Below the pieces are notes generated by a model. The model did no database searches, had not been told where the DNA came from, and saw only the letters and a list, made by a program, of their open reading frames with translations. Of a stretch of DNA of 64,000 bases, positions 45,062 through 64,000 are shown piece by piece. Where the stretch lies: contig NC_134029.1 in NCBI RefSeq assembly GCF_964204645.1, forward strand, positions 3,357,001 through 3,421,000, written 5' to 3'. The DNA is from Tubulanus polymorphus (taxonomy: Eukaryota > Nemertea > Palaeonemertea > Tubulaniformes > Tubulanidae). The number at the start of each line of letters is the position of its first letter. Position 1 is the first letter of the stretch. A program made the position numbers and the translations under genes.

Positions 45062-48000
45062 GTGAGTTTCATCCATCGAAAATAAACCATTATTTTTAAA
45101 CATAAACCAATTCTTCGTATTTGTATCGAAGAAGATAAACCGACAAACTTTCCAATCGTGAATTAAATAGACATTTATTTCGATGGTCTTCGGTATTGGT
45201 TTTTTACCATCACCAGTCTGTGACGTCGATATTTTCCGAACTGCGTATTAGAGAATCTAGATTTAGATAATTAAGATGGTAATTACGGATGAATATTTAT
45301 TGTTACGCGGAGTGGATTGATAATATTTTTGTTTTAAATACGAAGAATCATCGAAAATTTATCTTAAATTCATTTGAGAAGTCATCAAAAGAAGTCTTGG
45401 ATTTTTACTGATTTATTATTTCACAATGTTTTGTAATGACCACTTTCTAATTTAAAAATATTGTTTTGTCGTTGCAGTCGAAGAAAAACGTAAAATCCAT
45501 CGATGAAATTCGTGGTCAAATGGAGCGCAAGGCCAATGTGCGAAACATGTCGGTCATTGCGCACGTTGACCACGGTAAATCAACCCTGACCGATTCGCTG
45601 GTCAGTAAAGCTGGTATTATCGCATCATCGAAGGCGGGAGATGCTCGTTTCACCGATACACGTAAAGATGAACAAGAAAGATGTATTACCATCAAATCAA
45701 CGTGAGTATTAATACTGAATGAAAATCTGTAGTTATGGTTATGATCAGACGAGGTCGATACAGACCTCTGAATAATAAATATACCAAGTATCCACCATGA
45801 TACGATGATGTATTAGACGAGACTCCTCAAAATTGCATCGTGAATAGGTGAACGCGTTGAACACAAATATAGTGTTCTATCAATCGTGAACGGTTAGAAA
45901 TAAATATACCTTCTAGAGTCGAGTCGTAATGAATTTTAACCTAAGAAAGCCACACTGTTGCTCTGATAAGTCACCAGGTGTCGCTAGTGGTTTCTCAGTC
46001 ACTACCCTTCAACGTCTTCGATATTTACTTATCATTCATTTCAACTTTCTTACAAATAAACAAGTTTCCTGTGTTAATAATCTATGCTGTACAATAAGTA
46101 AGGAAATGAATCCTCTATTTGATGACTTATTCGGATTTGGATGCGTAATTCATCTTCACTATTCGATAAACCTAGTGTGCTGCTGGTGCTACCTCATCCG
46201 GCTCTTGTGTTTAATTTTCAAGCATTTATTTTCATTATCTTCCAGTGCTATTACTATGTTCTATGAAGTAGACGACATCGTCTTAGGCGAGGTCGCTAAA
46301 CTGCAGAAAACGGACGGAAATCAATTCTTGATCAATCTGATCGATTCGCCCGGTCACGTTGATTTCTCATCAGAAGTAACGGCTGCCCTGCGTGTAACTG
46401 ACGGTGCCCTCGTTGTTGTAGACTGTGTGTCTGGTGAGTAAATTTCATCTGATTAAATCGGTTAAGCTGTGCTGATTTCATATTGGATAAGATGGCTGTA
46501 TTCTCCGCCAGAGGTCTAAAAAAGGGAAGAAACGTCTTTCATTATCACCCTGGTTAAATAATCTACTTCCCTTCTAGGCTAACAATGCTTACTACTATAA
46601 TGCAAGATTCAGCAAACTAATCTCATTTTTTAGCACCCCACACTACAAAAGCTTAAATGTGTTCAGCTGTAACACCGGCACCAATGAATGAGTGCAGTTC
46701 CTCCTCCAAAATCCCATGAACACTTAACAAACATTTTTTATTGCCTTAAGGTTCTTCTGAATCGTGTGAAAATCTGCTGAATTTGAAAGAAAGATGTATT
46801 TTGATAATTTCAGGTGTATGTGTACAGACTGAGACCGTACTGCGTCAGGCTATCGCCGAACGTATTAAGCCGGTATTGTTCATGAATAAGATGGATTTGG
46901 CGATCAGTTCGCGTCAGCTGGCGTCGGAGGAGTTGTACGAAGCGTTCCGTAACAGTATCGAAAATGTCAACGTCATCATTTCTATGTACTGCGAGGAGGG
47001 CGGTCCAATGGGTGATATCATGGTATGTTAAAGGTTTTTTTTTTTAGTGCCAGGCATCCTTTCTGATGGGCAATTAGCCTAAAAAAGAACAAGGCGGCCA
47101 CTTACCTGGAAACGATCAGACAATATTGTGAAGATAAAAAAGCCATGGAAATTTTTCGGGTTTGCTAGATCACGTGACCAGTTTCCCGCCGTCTTATGTA
47201 GTTGACCGTGTTGCCAGGCAGATTTAAGTGTCTGGTCTATTCTCGTGCTAGTGTGGTCAGAATAATCTATAATCATTTAATTGTCTTAATAGGTCAACCC
47301 AATGAATGGAACGGTTGGATTCGGTTCCGGTCTGCAGGGATGGGCTTTCACATTGAGGAACTTTGCCCAGATCTACGCCGGTAGGTTCAAGATCCCGGTA
47401 GAGAAACTGATGAAACGTCTGTGGGGTGATAACTGGTATTACAGCAAGGCAAAGAAATGGAACCTGAAGAACCCGACGGCTGATGATGGAAAAAGAGTTC
47501 GTGGATTCTGTCAGTTCATTCTCGATCCAATTTACAGGGTAAGGGATTTACTATCTGCTTAAATACAGTATAACTCGCCAAACTAAGGCACGTATTGAAC
47601 TGTTGTAATGAGGTGTGAGTAAAGGAATTTGAGAAAAAGATGGGTCAGATTGATGTCTGCTTAAGAAATCGTGATTGAAATGTGAAGAATTGAGAACAAA
47701 TATGTCGGAAGTATTTTGAAATTTTGTAAGAATTAGTCCAGATGCTACCAGTAACTGCTTAGGTTTTTGTACCATGACATGGAAAACACTAGTGACTTAC
47801 CTGTACTGTATAAAGTAAGTTCCATCAATCTGACCCCTTACGTCGTTCTATATTTTCTAATAGTTTCCTTTTAGATGGGAAAAGGAAAATTTGTTTAAGC
47901 CCAATCAGGCAATTATAGAATAGTGTTGAAATAATCAAGCGAATACATGATGACATCATTATCGACGACAGAATTTCCTTTGTTGAAAACAGCACGTCAG

Positions 48001-51000
48001 TCTGAATCTCTTCAAACATTAGCTGATGCTCTGCAAATCTTTGAACTTGTAAGCAGTGTCTGTATATGAGAAATCTGCATTTTCAGGTGATTGACACGAT
48101 CAAAACTGAGAAGCGCGAAACAGTCTACACATTTGTTGAAGAGAAAATAGGGGTGAAGTTGATTCCAGATGATAAAGAACTCGACGATAAGAAATTGGCG
48201 AAGCGCATTATGCAGAAATGGCTTCCGGCTGGTGAAACTCTACTGGAGATGATCTGTATGCATCTTCCGTCGCCGATCACCGCTCAGAAATATCGTATGG
48301 AACTGTTGTACGAAGGACCTCACGACGACGAGGCTGCGATCGCCATTAAAGAGTGTAATGTTGACGGTCCGTTGATGATGTACGTGTCAAAGATGGTACC
48401 GACATCTGATAAAGGCCGATTCTACGCGTTCGGTCGTGTGTTCGCTGGAACGGTTGCCTCCGGACAGAAAGTTCGCATCATGGGTCCCAACTACACGGTC
48501 GGCAAGAAGGAGGATCTGTACATGAAGAGTATTCAGAGGTAATTCAATCTCATAGATTGGTCTATTTCTAAAACCCCTTTAGCCTCACGGATATCGCTAT
48601 ATGATGATAGTAATTTTGGTCTGTGTTTCTGAACAAAATGATCGACCAATAAATTATATCTGATTTCACACGTGGTAAACAACTTACTCGAGTTAAGATT
48701 CTTTCCAATACACGATGTTGACATCCATTTGAGTTTATTCTCGTTTGGCTCTGTCTTTGTGGCGTATGGGAGCTGAATATCTTGACGTTTATTCCCGTTC
48801 CACAGCATCGTACATTAACTTGTTCCCAGTTTGAACTGGTGCGAGCGAGAACTTGTATATTCCATAGCTTTCTCATAGTCACTTGTGGCAATTACTGAGA
48901 AGACGTAGACCATGCAAATTACATGTTTTTTACTACTGGACCCAATTCCACGGTTGTTTGTGAGTTAAGAGTTGACTCTAGTAGATATACCTGTTCATTT
49001 TCAATGGCTATACTTTCAAGTCAAATTTTCCTTCAGGACCGAGGAACTAGGTCCAGAGCTATTTGAAGCGTTTGTTGAAATCCCTGGAAGATTTCAAGTT
49101 CTAACAGATAAGTCTTATTACTAAAAACAGGACAGTGTTGATGATGGGTCGATCAGTCGAACAGATCCCAGATGTACCGTGTGGTAATATTTGTGGTCTC
49201 GTCGGTGTTGATCAATACCTGGTGAAGACCGGTACTATTTCAACATTCGAACACGCACACAACTTGAAGGTTATGAAGTTCAGTGTTAGTCCTGTCGTGC
49301 GAGTCGCCGTCGCGCCTAAAGATCCGTCTCATCTTCTGAAACTGATAGAAGGTTTGAAACGACTGGCTAAATCTGATCCTATGGTGCAGGTATGTTGATC
49401 TTACCCATGAATAGTTTAAATGAAATGTTACTGAATAAATTCAAATTGTTTCTGATAGCGCTTATCAGAAGTTGACAGCCCTGTAACATTGATGTTGACA
49501 TCCATTCGAGCTTATTCTCGTTTGGCTCTGTCTTTGTGGCGTATGGGAGCTGAATACCTTGACGTTTATTCCCGTTCCACAGCATCGTACATTAACTTGT
49601 TCCCGGTTTATATCTGAACTGATGCGAGCGAGAACTTGTATATTCCATAGCTTTCTCATAGTCACTTGTGGCAATAACTGAGAAGACGTAGACCATGCAA
49701 GTTACATTGCCAAAGATTTCATGATATGTATTCGAAAAACGACTTATGGCAAATTTATTTCGGTAGGTTACTTTGGATGATGCCACATCCCAGAACATCG
49801 TCGCTGGTGCTGGTGAATTGCATCTTGAAATTTGTCTGAAGGATTTGGAAGAAGATCACGCGTGTGTTCCCATTTCGAAGTCCGATCCGGTTGTCTCATA
49901 CAGAGAAACAGTCACCGAAGAGTCGCCAGTGTGTTTGTCGAAATCGCCTAATAAACACAACCGTCTCTACCTGAAGTGTAAACCTATGGTAGAGGAATTA
50001 TCACAAGATATTGATCGGGTATGTTGTGAGGCAGATACTGTTCTTCTATTCGAAAGTCGGAACATTCTCAAGAGCTCAACTTCTCTGAAAATTATCATCG
50101 AAATACTTCCTTAATCGCAATTATATCTTATTCATTATCATTACTAATTTTAGTGAAAATAACTGCGATTTGAGATCTGGTAACTAACTTGTTATTTTAG
50201 CTCGAATTTATGAGCAGTAAACTTTCTTTTGCAGGGAGACATCAATCCGAGACAGGACCCTAAAACTCGCGGTCGTAAATTGGCCGATGATTACGAGTGG
50301 GACGTGAGTGAAGCGCGTAAGATCTGGTGTTTCGGACCCGACAGTAATGGTCCCAACGTCGTCGTTGACGCCACTAAGGGTGTGCAATTCTTGAATGAAA
50401 TCAAGGACAGTGTTGTTGCTGGCTTCCAGTGGGCTTCAAAAGAGGTGAGTACATAAAGTCTGACCAGTTGAATATTTCTACCTTGTAGAATGGTGCTATA
50501 TGATGACAATAATTTTGGTCTGTGTTTCTGAACAAAATGATCGACCGTAAAATTATATCTGATTTCACGCGTAAACAACTTACTCGAGTAAAGATTCTTT
50601 CCAATACATGATGTTGACATCCATTTGAGTTTATTCTCATTTGGCTCTGTCTTTGTGGCGTATGGGAGCTGAATATCTTGACGTTTATTCCCGTTCCACA
50701 GCATCGTACATTAACTTGTTCCCAGTCTGAACTGGTGCGAGCGAGAACTTGTATATTCCATAGCTTTCTCATAGTCACTTGTGGCAATTACTGAGAAGAC
50801 GTAGACCATGCAAGTTACATTATATATTCTTAATATTCTATTGTGTCTCGGCTTGAATCAATTGATGAAATTTCTGATTCTTAGTTCGATCCTGTTAGCA
50901 ATTCGTAAATGAATGTTAGACAGCCTTCTGTTGTTGTTATAACGTTGATGTTGACATCCATTCGAGTTTATTCTCGTTTGGCTCTGTCTTTGTGGCGTAT

Positions 51001-52188
51001 GGGAGCTGAATATCTTGACGTTTATTCCCGTTCCACAGCATCGTATATTAACTTGTTCCCAGTTTGAACTGGTGCGAGCGAGAACTTGTATATTCCATAG
51101 CTTTCTCATAGTCACTTGTGGCAATTATTGAGAAAACGTAGACCATGCAAGTTACATCATTGATACATTCCTACTACAACAAAGTTGTCAGGGCTGACTA
51201 AAGTGAAATTATCAATTTTTCGCATTCCCTTGACTCGGATGGATTGTCTGTGTTTTTAGGCGAGGTTGCTGTGACATAGATCTTGCATGTTGCGAAGAAT
51301 TTAGAGTGATTTTATTTGTTTTTAGGGTGTGTTGTGCGAAGAGAATTTGCGCGGCGTACGTTTCGATATAAAAGACGTCACTCTTCACGCCGATGCTATT
51401 CACAGAGGTGGTGGTCAGATTATTCCGACGACGAGACGAGTATGTTACGCGTGTCAACTGAGCGGTGTTCCGAGACTGATGGAACCGATCTACCTGGTAG
51501 AGATCCAGTGTCCACAGGCAGCGGCTGGTGGTATTTACCCGGTTATCAACGCCCGACGAGGTATTGCTCTCGGTAATCTCGAAGTTCCGGGTACAACAAT
51601 GGTGATCGCCAAGTGTTACCTGCCTGTAAATGAATCTTTCGGTAAGTTCAGTTTGAATGGACTGGAATTGGTCAGATCAGCTCCAAGTTCACGACGATGT
51701 CAAAACTCAACTTGTGGTTAAATGTTATTGGATACTTCATGTTTTCAAAAATTAAATTCGTATTAGAGATCGGTCTATAGCCAAACTAAGAGCTTGTGTC
51801 ATCAGACTTACGATTTTAGTCACACATTTGAACTTAAATCTTATATGAACCAGTCCCTAGTCTAAAAAATTTGCACCTGGCGAAAATTTTCGGTCCTGAG
51901 TTTTGCCTTAAATACTTCCTCCTTACTAATCATAACTTGGCACTACGTTATATGAAGAAATTTTCATCTACGTTTGCAGGTTTCACAAGTAAATTGAGAC
52001 AAGAAACAGGTGGCCAGGCTTTCCCGCAATGCGTGTTTGATCATTGGGACGTGTTACCAGGTGACCCGTACGACGAGTCCTCCAATCTGAAGGAGAGCCA
52101 CCCAGCCATCGTAGTCAAAACAACTCGACATCGTAAAGGACTCACCGAAGGAATACCCCCTCTCGATAAATTCCAGGATAAATTATAA
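45059..52188 (+). CDS. EEF2: Elongation factor 2 (eEF2), gene A, complete
   Basis: eEF2 is the cytosolic GTPase that drives translocation of tRNA and mRNA on the 80S ribosome. Eleven exons join in phase: 45059-45061, 45478-45701, 46246-46433, 46814-47022, 47293-47538, 48087-48538, 49131-49389, 49767-50018, 50235-50444, 51326-51641, 51980-52188. They give 855 residues, close to the usual 842-858. Visible motifs are the P-loop AHVDHGKS (29-36), the RFTDTRKDE segment with the eEF2-kinase threonine (T60 here), DSPGHVD (109-115), NKMD (163-166) and the domain IV tip [11 protein letters not shown], whose H707 is the diphthamide residue. The protein ends PLDKFQDKL. The N-terminus [18 protein letters not shown] differs from the usual VNFTVDQIR form. 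Introns host snoRNAs. Confidence 0.97.
45062..45477 (+). other. eEF2 A intron 1
   Basis: 416 bp starting right after the ATG. It contains an inverted GGTTTTTTACCATCACC-type stretch near 45200. No RNA gene is recognised. Confidence 0.6.
45478..45701 (+). CDS. EEF2: eEF2 A exon 2: P-loop and switch I
   Basis: The acceptor is gttgcag and the donor AC|GTGAGT. It encodes residues 2-75 and part of 76, with G1 AHVDHGKS and the [19 protein letters not shown] segment that contains the eEF2-kinase site and switch I. Confidence 0.97.
45702..46245 (+). other. eEF2 A intron 2
   Basis: 544 bp. A TGATG-type motif occurs near 45804, but no box D at a suitable distance supports a C/D snoRNA. The open frame through its right half leads directly into exon 3 and is not considered coding. 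Confidence 0.5.
46246..46433 (+). CDS. EEF2: eEF2 A exon 3: G3 motif
   Basis: The acceptor is cttccag and the donor CTG|GTGAGT. It contains MFYEVDD and the G3 motif [11 protein letters not shown], then [14 protein letters not shown]. It is almost identical at the nucleotide level to 55692-55879 of gene B. Confidence 0.97.
46434..46813 (+). other. eEF2 A intron 3
   Basis: 380 bp. The first 21 bases are identical to gene B, and a short AAGATGGCTGTRTTCTCC block is shared further in. No RNA gene is recognised. Confidence 0.5.
46814..47022 (+). CDS. EEF2: eEF2 A exon 4: G4 motif
   Basis: The acceptor is atttcag and the donor ATG|GTATGT. It encodes [19 protein letters not shown], then the G4 motif NKMD and the ENVNVIIS strand, ending GPMGDIM. 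Confidence 0.97.
47293..47538 (+). CDS. EEF2: eEF2 A exon 5: end of the G domain (G')
   Basis: The acceptor is taatag and the donor AGG|GTAAGG. It encodes [20 protein letters not shown] and the RLWGDNWYY and [12 protein letters not shown] segments. It is shorter than vertebrate eEF2 in the G' insert, which accounts for part of the slightly reduced total length. Confidence 0.96.
47947..48005 (+). ncRNA. Candidate C/D box snoRNA in eEF2 A intron 5
   Basis: Box C ATGATGA (47947-47953) and box D CTGA (48002-48005) are 48 bases apart. The bases just before box D, GCACGTCAG (47992-48000), are complementary to the highly conserved 28S rRNA segment CUGACGUGC, with one base between duplex and box D. 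The fifth-base rule would place the 2'-O-methyl on the A of that segment. A similar GAAAACAGCACGTCAGTCTG block is retained in the corresponding intron of gene B, while the surroundings diverge. The terminal stem is weak and box C' unclear. I do not assign a named family. Confidence 0.5.
48087..48538 (+). CDS. EEF2: eEF2 A exon 6: domain II
   Basis: The acceptor is tttcag and the donor AG|GTAATT. It contains [32 protein letters not shown] and KVRIMGPNY, all standard eEF2 blocks spanning the G'-II boundary and the domain II barrel. Confidence 0.97.
48601..48663 (+). ncRNA. U18: U18-type C/D box snoRNA, copy 1 (eEF2 A intron 6)
   Basis: Box C ATGATGA (48601), D' CTGA (48629-48632), C' TGATCGA (48639) and D CTGA (48660-48663) form a standard 63-nt C/D core. 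The element before D', TTGGTCTGTGTTT, pairs with the conserved 28S segment GAAACACGGACCAA with one G-U pair. It matches the U18 guide I recall from vertebrates (TTGGTCCGTGTTTCTGA), including the downstream GAAC..ATGAT spacing. U18 directs 2'-O-methylation of an adenosine in 28S rRNA (human A1313, yeast A649). It lies 51 bases upstream of a U17 copy in the same intron. The outer stem is short. Confidence 0.78.
48715..48926 (+). ncRNA. U17: U17/E1 (snR30) H/ACA snoRNA, copy 1 (eEF2 A intron 6)
   Basis: U17 is the H/ACA RNA needed for early 18S rRNA cleavages; it does not guide pseudouridylation. Sequence blocks match vertebrate U17 as I recall it: GGCTCTGTC, then GTGGCGTATGGGAGCT, CGTTCCACA, and in the 3' hairpin TATATTCCATAGCTTTC, TTGTGGCAAT and AGACCATGCA. 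The last two groups contain the diagnostic m1 (ATATTCC) and m2 (ACCAT) 18S-binding motifs. ACAGCA can serve as box H, and the ACA box (48921-48923) is three bases from the predicted end. The basal stem AACTTG/CAAATT has one mismatch that other copies lack. Confidence 0.82.
49131..49389 (+). CDS. EEF2: eEF2 A exon 7: domain II to III
   Basis: The acceptor is aaaacag and the donor CAG|GTATGT. It encodes [20 protein letters not shown], then [11 protein letters not shown] and [16 protein letters not shown]. Confidence 0.97.
49492..49709 (+). ncRNA. U17: U17/E1 (snR30) H/ACA snoRNA, copy 2 (eEF2 A intron 7)
   Basis: It has the same architecture as the intron 6 copy, with ACA at 49704-49706 and a perfect basal stem AACTTG/CAAGTT. 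Its 3' hairpin apex region carries a small insertion (TATAT before CTGAACTGATG). The m1 (TATATTCC) and m2 (ACCATGCA) motifs are intact. No U18 copy precedes this one. Confidence 0.85.
49767..50018 (+). CDS. EEF2: eEF2 A exon 8: domain III to IV
   Basis: The acceptor is cggtag and the donor CGG|GTATGT. It contains [20 protein letters not shown] and [15 protein letters not shown], then [15 protein letters not shown]. Confidence 0.97.
50235..50444 (+). CDS. EEF2: eEF2 A exon 9: domain IV
   Basis: The acceptor is tttgcag and the donor GAG|GTGAGT. It contains [17 protein letters not shown], then [20 protein letters not shown]. Confidence 0.97.
50500..50562 (+). ncRNA. U18: U18-type C/D box snoRNA, copy 2 (eEF2 A intron 9)
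   Basis: Box C ATGATGA (50500), D' CTGA (50528), C' TGATCGA (50538-50544) and D CTGA (50559-50562). The guide TTGGTCTGTGTTT is identical to copy 1, while the spacers differ at a few bases. It is again followed by a U17 copy after about 50 bases, so U18 plus U17 moved as one unit. Confidence 0.78.
50611..50822 (+). ncRNA. U17: U17/E1 (snR30) H/ACA snoRNA, copy 3 (eEF2 A intron 9)
   Basis: An intact copy with GGCTCTGTC, GTGGCGTATGGGAGCT, TATATTCCATAG, ACCATGCA, the perfect AACTTG/CAAGTT basal stem and ACA at 50817-50819. It is one of two U17 copies in the same intron. Confidence 0.85.
50948..51159 (+). ncRNA. U17: U17/E1 (snR30) H/ACA snoRNA, copy 4 (eEF2 A intron 9)
   Basis: An intact copy 125 bases after copy 3, with the perfect basal stem and ACA at 51154-51156. 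It differs from copy 3 mainly at single positions (ATTCGAG for ATTTGAG, TATTAACT for CATTAACT). Its 5' flank resembles the intron 7 copy and not the U18-linked copies. Confidence 0.85.
51326..51641 (+). CDS. EEF2: eEF2 A exon 10: diphthamide loop
   Basis: The acceptor is tttttag and the donor TTCG|GTAAGT. It encodes [18 protein letters not shown], whose AIH histidine is the diphthamide site at the tip of domain IV, then [14 protein letters not shown] and YLPVNESFG. Confidence 0.97.
51980..52188 (+). CDS. EEF2: eEF2 A exon 11: C-terminus
   Basis: The acceptor is gtttgcag. It encodes [20 protein letters not shown] and ends [18 protein letters not shown] followed by TAA. Confidence 0.97.
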
Positions 52189-52426
52189 TAAGTGCTAACA
52201 ACTACCAGAGATAAACATGAACTCTTTATTTATTTTTTGACGATGTTCTTTCATTACCACTTAAAAAAATTAATTTCGGCGCTTCTAGAGTATGTGTATG
52301 TTAAAAATCGGTTGATTTGCTGTTAAACGACCTGTGCTGTGTACGGCCCTATCGTATCGACAAAATTAAAAAAAAGTATTCTGTGTCACATCGCTCTCTG
52401 TACAAGTAGGGTTTACGATTATGGAA

Positions 52427-52432
52427 AATAAA
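52427..52432 (+). terminator. eEF2 A polyadenylation signal
   Basis: AATAAA lies 239 bases after the stop codon, followed within 40 bases by GTGAGTAATG/TTTG-type sequence. It is the first canonical signal downstream of the stop. Confidence 0.7.
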
Positions 52433-53578
52433 ACTTGTACTGAATTAATCATGTGAGTAATGTTTAATAGCTTGAACCTAGTATCTTCTCAGTGATGCTC
52501 AGAGGGAGGTTGTTTGGACATTTTGTTTGTTTTTGTAAATATACAGATTTAGAATTGGCACTTGTACATATCTTGTACTGGTGATGGTATGGTGAAAATA
52601 CATTAATGTAACTAAGATTCATTTCTTCTTTATTTCATCCTTGTCCTACTGCATTCTGGATTCCACTGCATTCCATTCACTTTCGCCTAAGTTTTGAAGT
52701 TGGTGTACGCTCAGGAGAGGCCCAGTGAAATTTGCCTACTTTCTGTGTGTCTGCGATTATCCCATCATTCTGCGTTGGAAACTATGAGTTACAGGGGGTG
52801 TCTCGGAAATCCAAGTCCTCGGGAACAAGCGTGAGGATTGACCGGTGTATGCGCGCGAACATATCACGTTCTCGTAGGGGAGACCGGTACCAGTCTACAA
52901 AGTGATTTCTCCGCGCTACCGAGTCGTAGACAAAATGGCGGCTTTTTCAAGCAATGTAATAATTGCCCTGCAGCTGTCAGTCGGTCCCCACAGACACCTA
53001 CGCTTCTCTGCAAGGTCTTTGACAACCGGCAGGATTGTATCGTCCACAACTCAAGTCGAGCGGTATGAAACCTACGCTATTTACACATACCAGCAAGACA
53101 GAGTGTTACTGTCCAAATACTCCGACGACCTTTTTTTTTACCGAGTGCGCCGCTTGCGGATTCGGAATGCACCAGAAATGATGCGTGTCCGCCGCGTGGA
53201 AGACAAATGTGGCGCGGTATATGTGAAAACTAGGCTTGTAAACCAGACATATACGCCGCTATTAAGACTAAGAGACACTAAGCTTATACAGCACATGTTT
53301 GGCCGCGCATTGCGTAGGCTAACGTTAGGGCCTGTCAAAGCCACGGCTCATGTTTCGTAGGCTTATGTTCACGGCTCACGGATAAATACCATGGGGAAAC
53401 AGCACTTATTGACACGAAAAGTCCTCATGCGGGGTGCTTTAATACAATGGATGGAGCAACGCTTCAAAAGGCCGTGGTCATGTTACTTGTGGAGGTTAAT
53501 CCAGGGGTTAGTCTCTGGGGGAACAAAGTTTCAAACAAACAGTAGTAACTTGGTAGTCGGAATCGAAAACGAAGAAAC
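52433..53578 (+). other. Intergenic region between eEF2 A and eEF2 B
   Basis: About 1.1 kb. It contains an ACAAAATGGCGGC sequence (52931-52943), which resembles the YY1-type element at some animal promoters. An open frame starts there, MAAFSSNVIIALQLSVGPHR with further Arg/Ser, and could end at a GCG|GTATGA donor near 53062. I could not identify it or find following exons. No TOP tract, CRE or E-box like that of gene A is visible before 53579. Confidence 0.35.

Positions 53579-64000
<10,422 letters not shown>

Noticed and set aside
45929-46441. 170-residue continuous frame entering eEF2 A exon 3
   Set aside because: The frame upstream of 46246 is intron 2. The acceptor cttccag and the phase with exon 2 define the true exon, and the extra residues do not match eEF2.
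50873-50888. C/D snoRNA between the two U17 copies of intron 9
   Set aside because: TTGATGA and CTGA occur but are only about 6 bases apart, and there is no further box D at a usable distance.
48533-51124. Similar minus-strand open frames (MLWNGNKRQ.. and [10 protein letters not shown].. types) repeated in the eEF2 A introns, and again in gene B
   Set aside because: They are antisense readings of the repeated U17 snoRNA. The conservation follows RNA motifs and stems and does not show codon-like change, and the frames have no splice or start context.
51316-51576. Second frame over eEF2 exon 10 (and 62748-63014)
   Set aside because: Out-of-frame reading of a conserved exon. It appears in both genes only because the exon itself is conserved.

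Overview
This window is animal nuclear DNA, most likely from an invertebrate bilaterian. It is AT-rich, with long introns bounded by GT..AG sites, AATAAA, TA microsatellites, minisatellites and many short inverted-repeat elements. I cannot fix the phylum from sequence alone. Three protein genes are recognisable. On the minus strand, from about 31.76 kb down past base 1, lies an X11/Mint (APBA) neuronal adaptor gene. On the plus strand, from about 44.98 to 52.4 kb, lies a complete eukaryotic elongation factor 2 (eEF2) gene. From about 53.58 kb to the right edge lies a diverged tandem copy of eEF2.

Mint gene (minus strand): eight coding exons were resolved by joining splice phases. Exon 1A (29450-31701) encodes 750 residues and ends in a CASK-binding-type WV motif. 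Exon 1B (15839-17070) encodes an unrelated acidic N-terminus of 410 residues. Both have their own ATG preceded by an in-frame stop, and both end in the same splice phase, so they look like alternative first coding exons of two promoters. Shared exons follow at 15259-15404, 14293-14373, 9607-9999, 4953-5062, 4627-4657 (a 31-nt microexon) and 787-938 (start of the PTB domain). The rest of the PTB domain and the PDZ domains lie beyond base 1.

eEF2 gene A (plus strand): eleven exons give 855 codons, with all GTPase motifs, the eEF2-kinase threonine and the diphthamide-loop histidine. The first coding exon is the ATG alone. The promoter has a perfect CRE palindrome, a perfect CACGTG E-box and a TOP-like pyrimidine tract. 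Its introns host small nucleolar RNAs. Four are copies of the H/ACA RNA U17/E1 (snR30), in introns 6, 7 and 9 (twice). Two are copies of a U18-type C/D RNA, in introns 6 and 9, and a further C/D candidate lies in intron 5. U17 acts in 18S rRNA processing and U18 guides 28S methylation, so the locus couples a translation factor with ribosome-making RNAs.

eEF2 gene B: the exon-intron layout is the same and all frames stay open to the window edge. The P-loop and switch I are altered, however, while other exons are almost identical to gene A, which suggests patchy gene conversion. Its intronic snoRNAs are decaying.

The intergenic stretch (31.76-44.94 kb) and the large introns hold repeats: 47-bp and 43-bp minisatellites, TA tracts, an 18-bp repeat, polypurine tracts, tRNA-like SINE pieces and several terminal-inverted-repeat elements. 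No other convincing protein gene was found.
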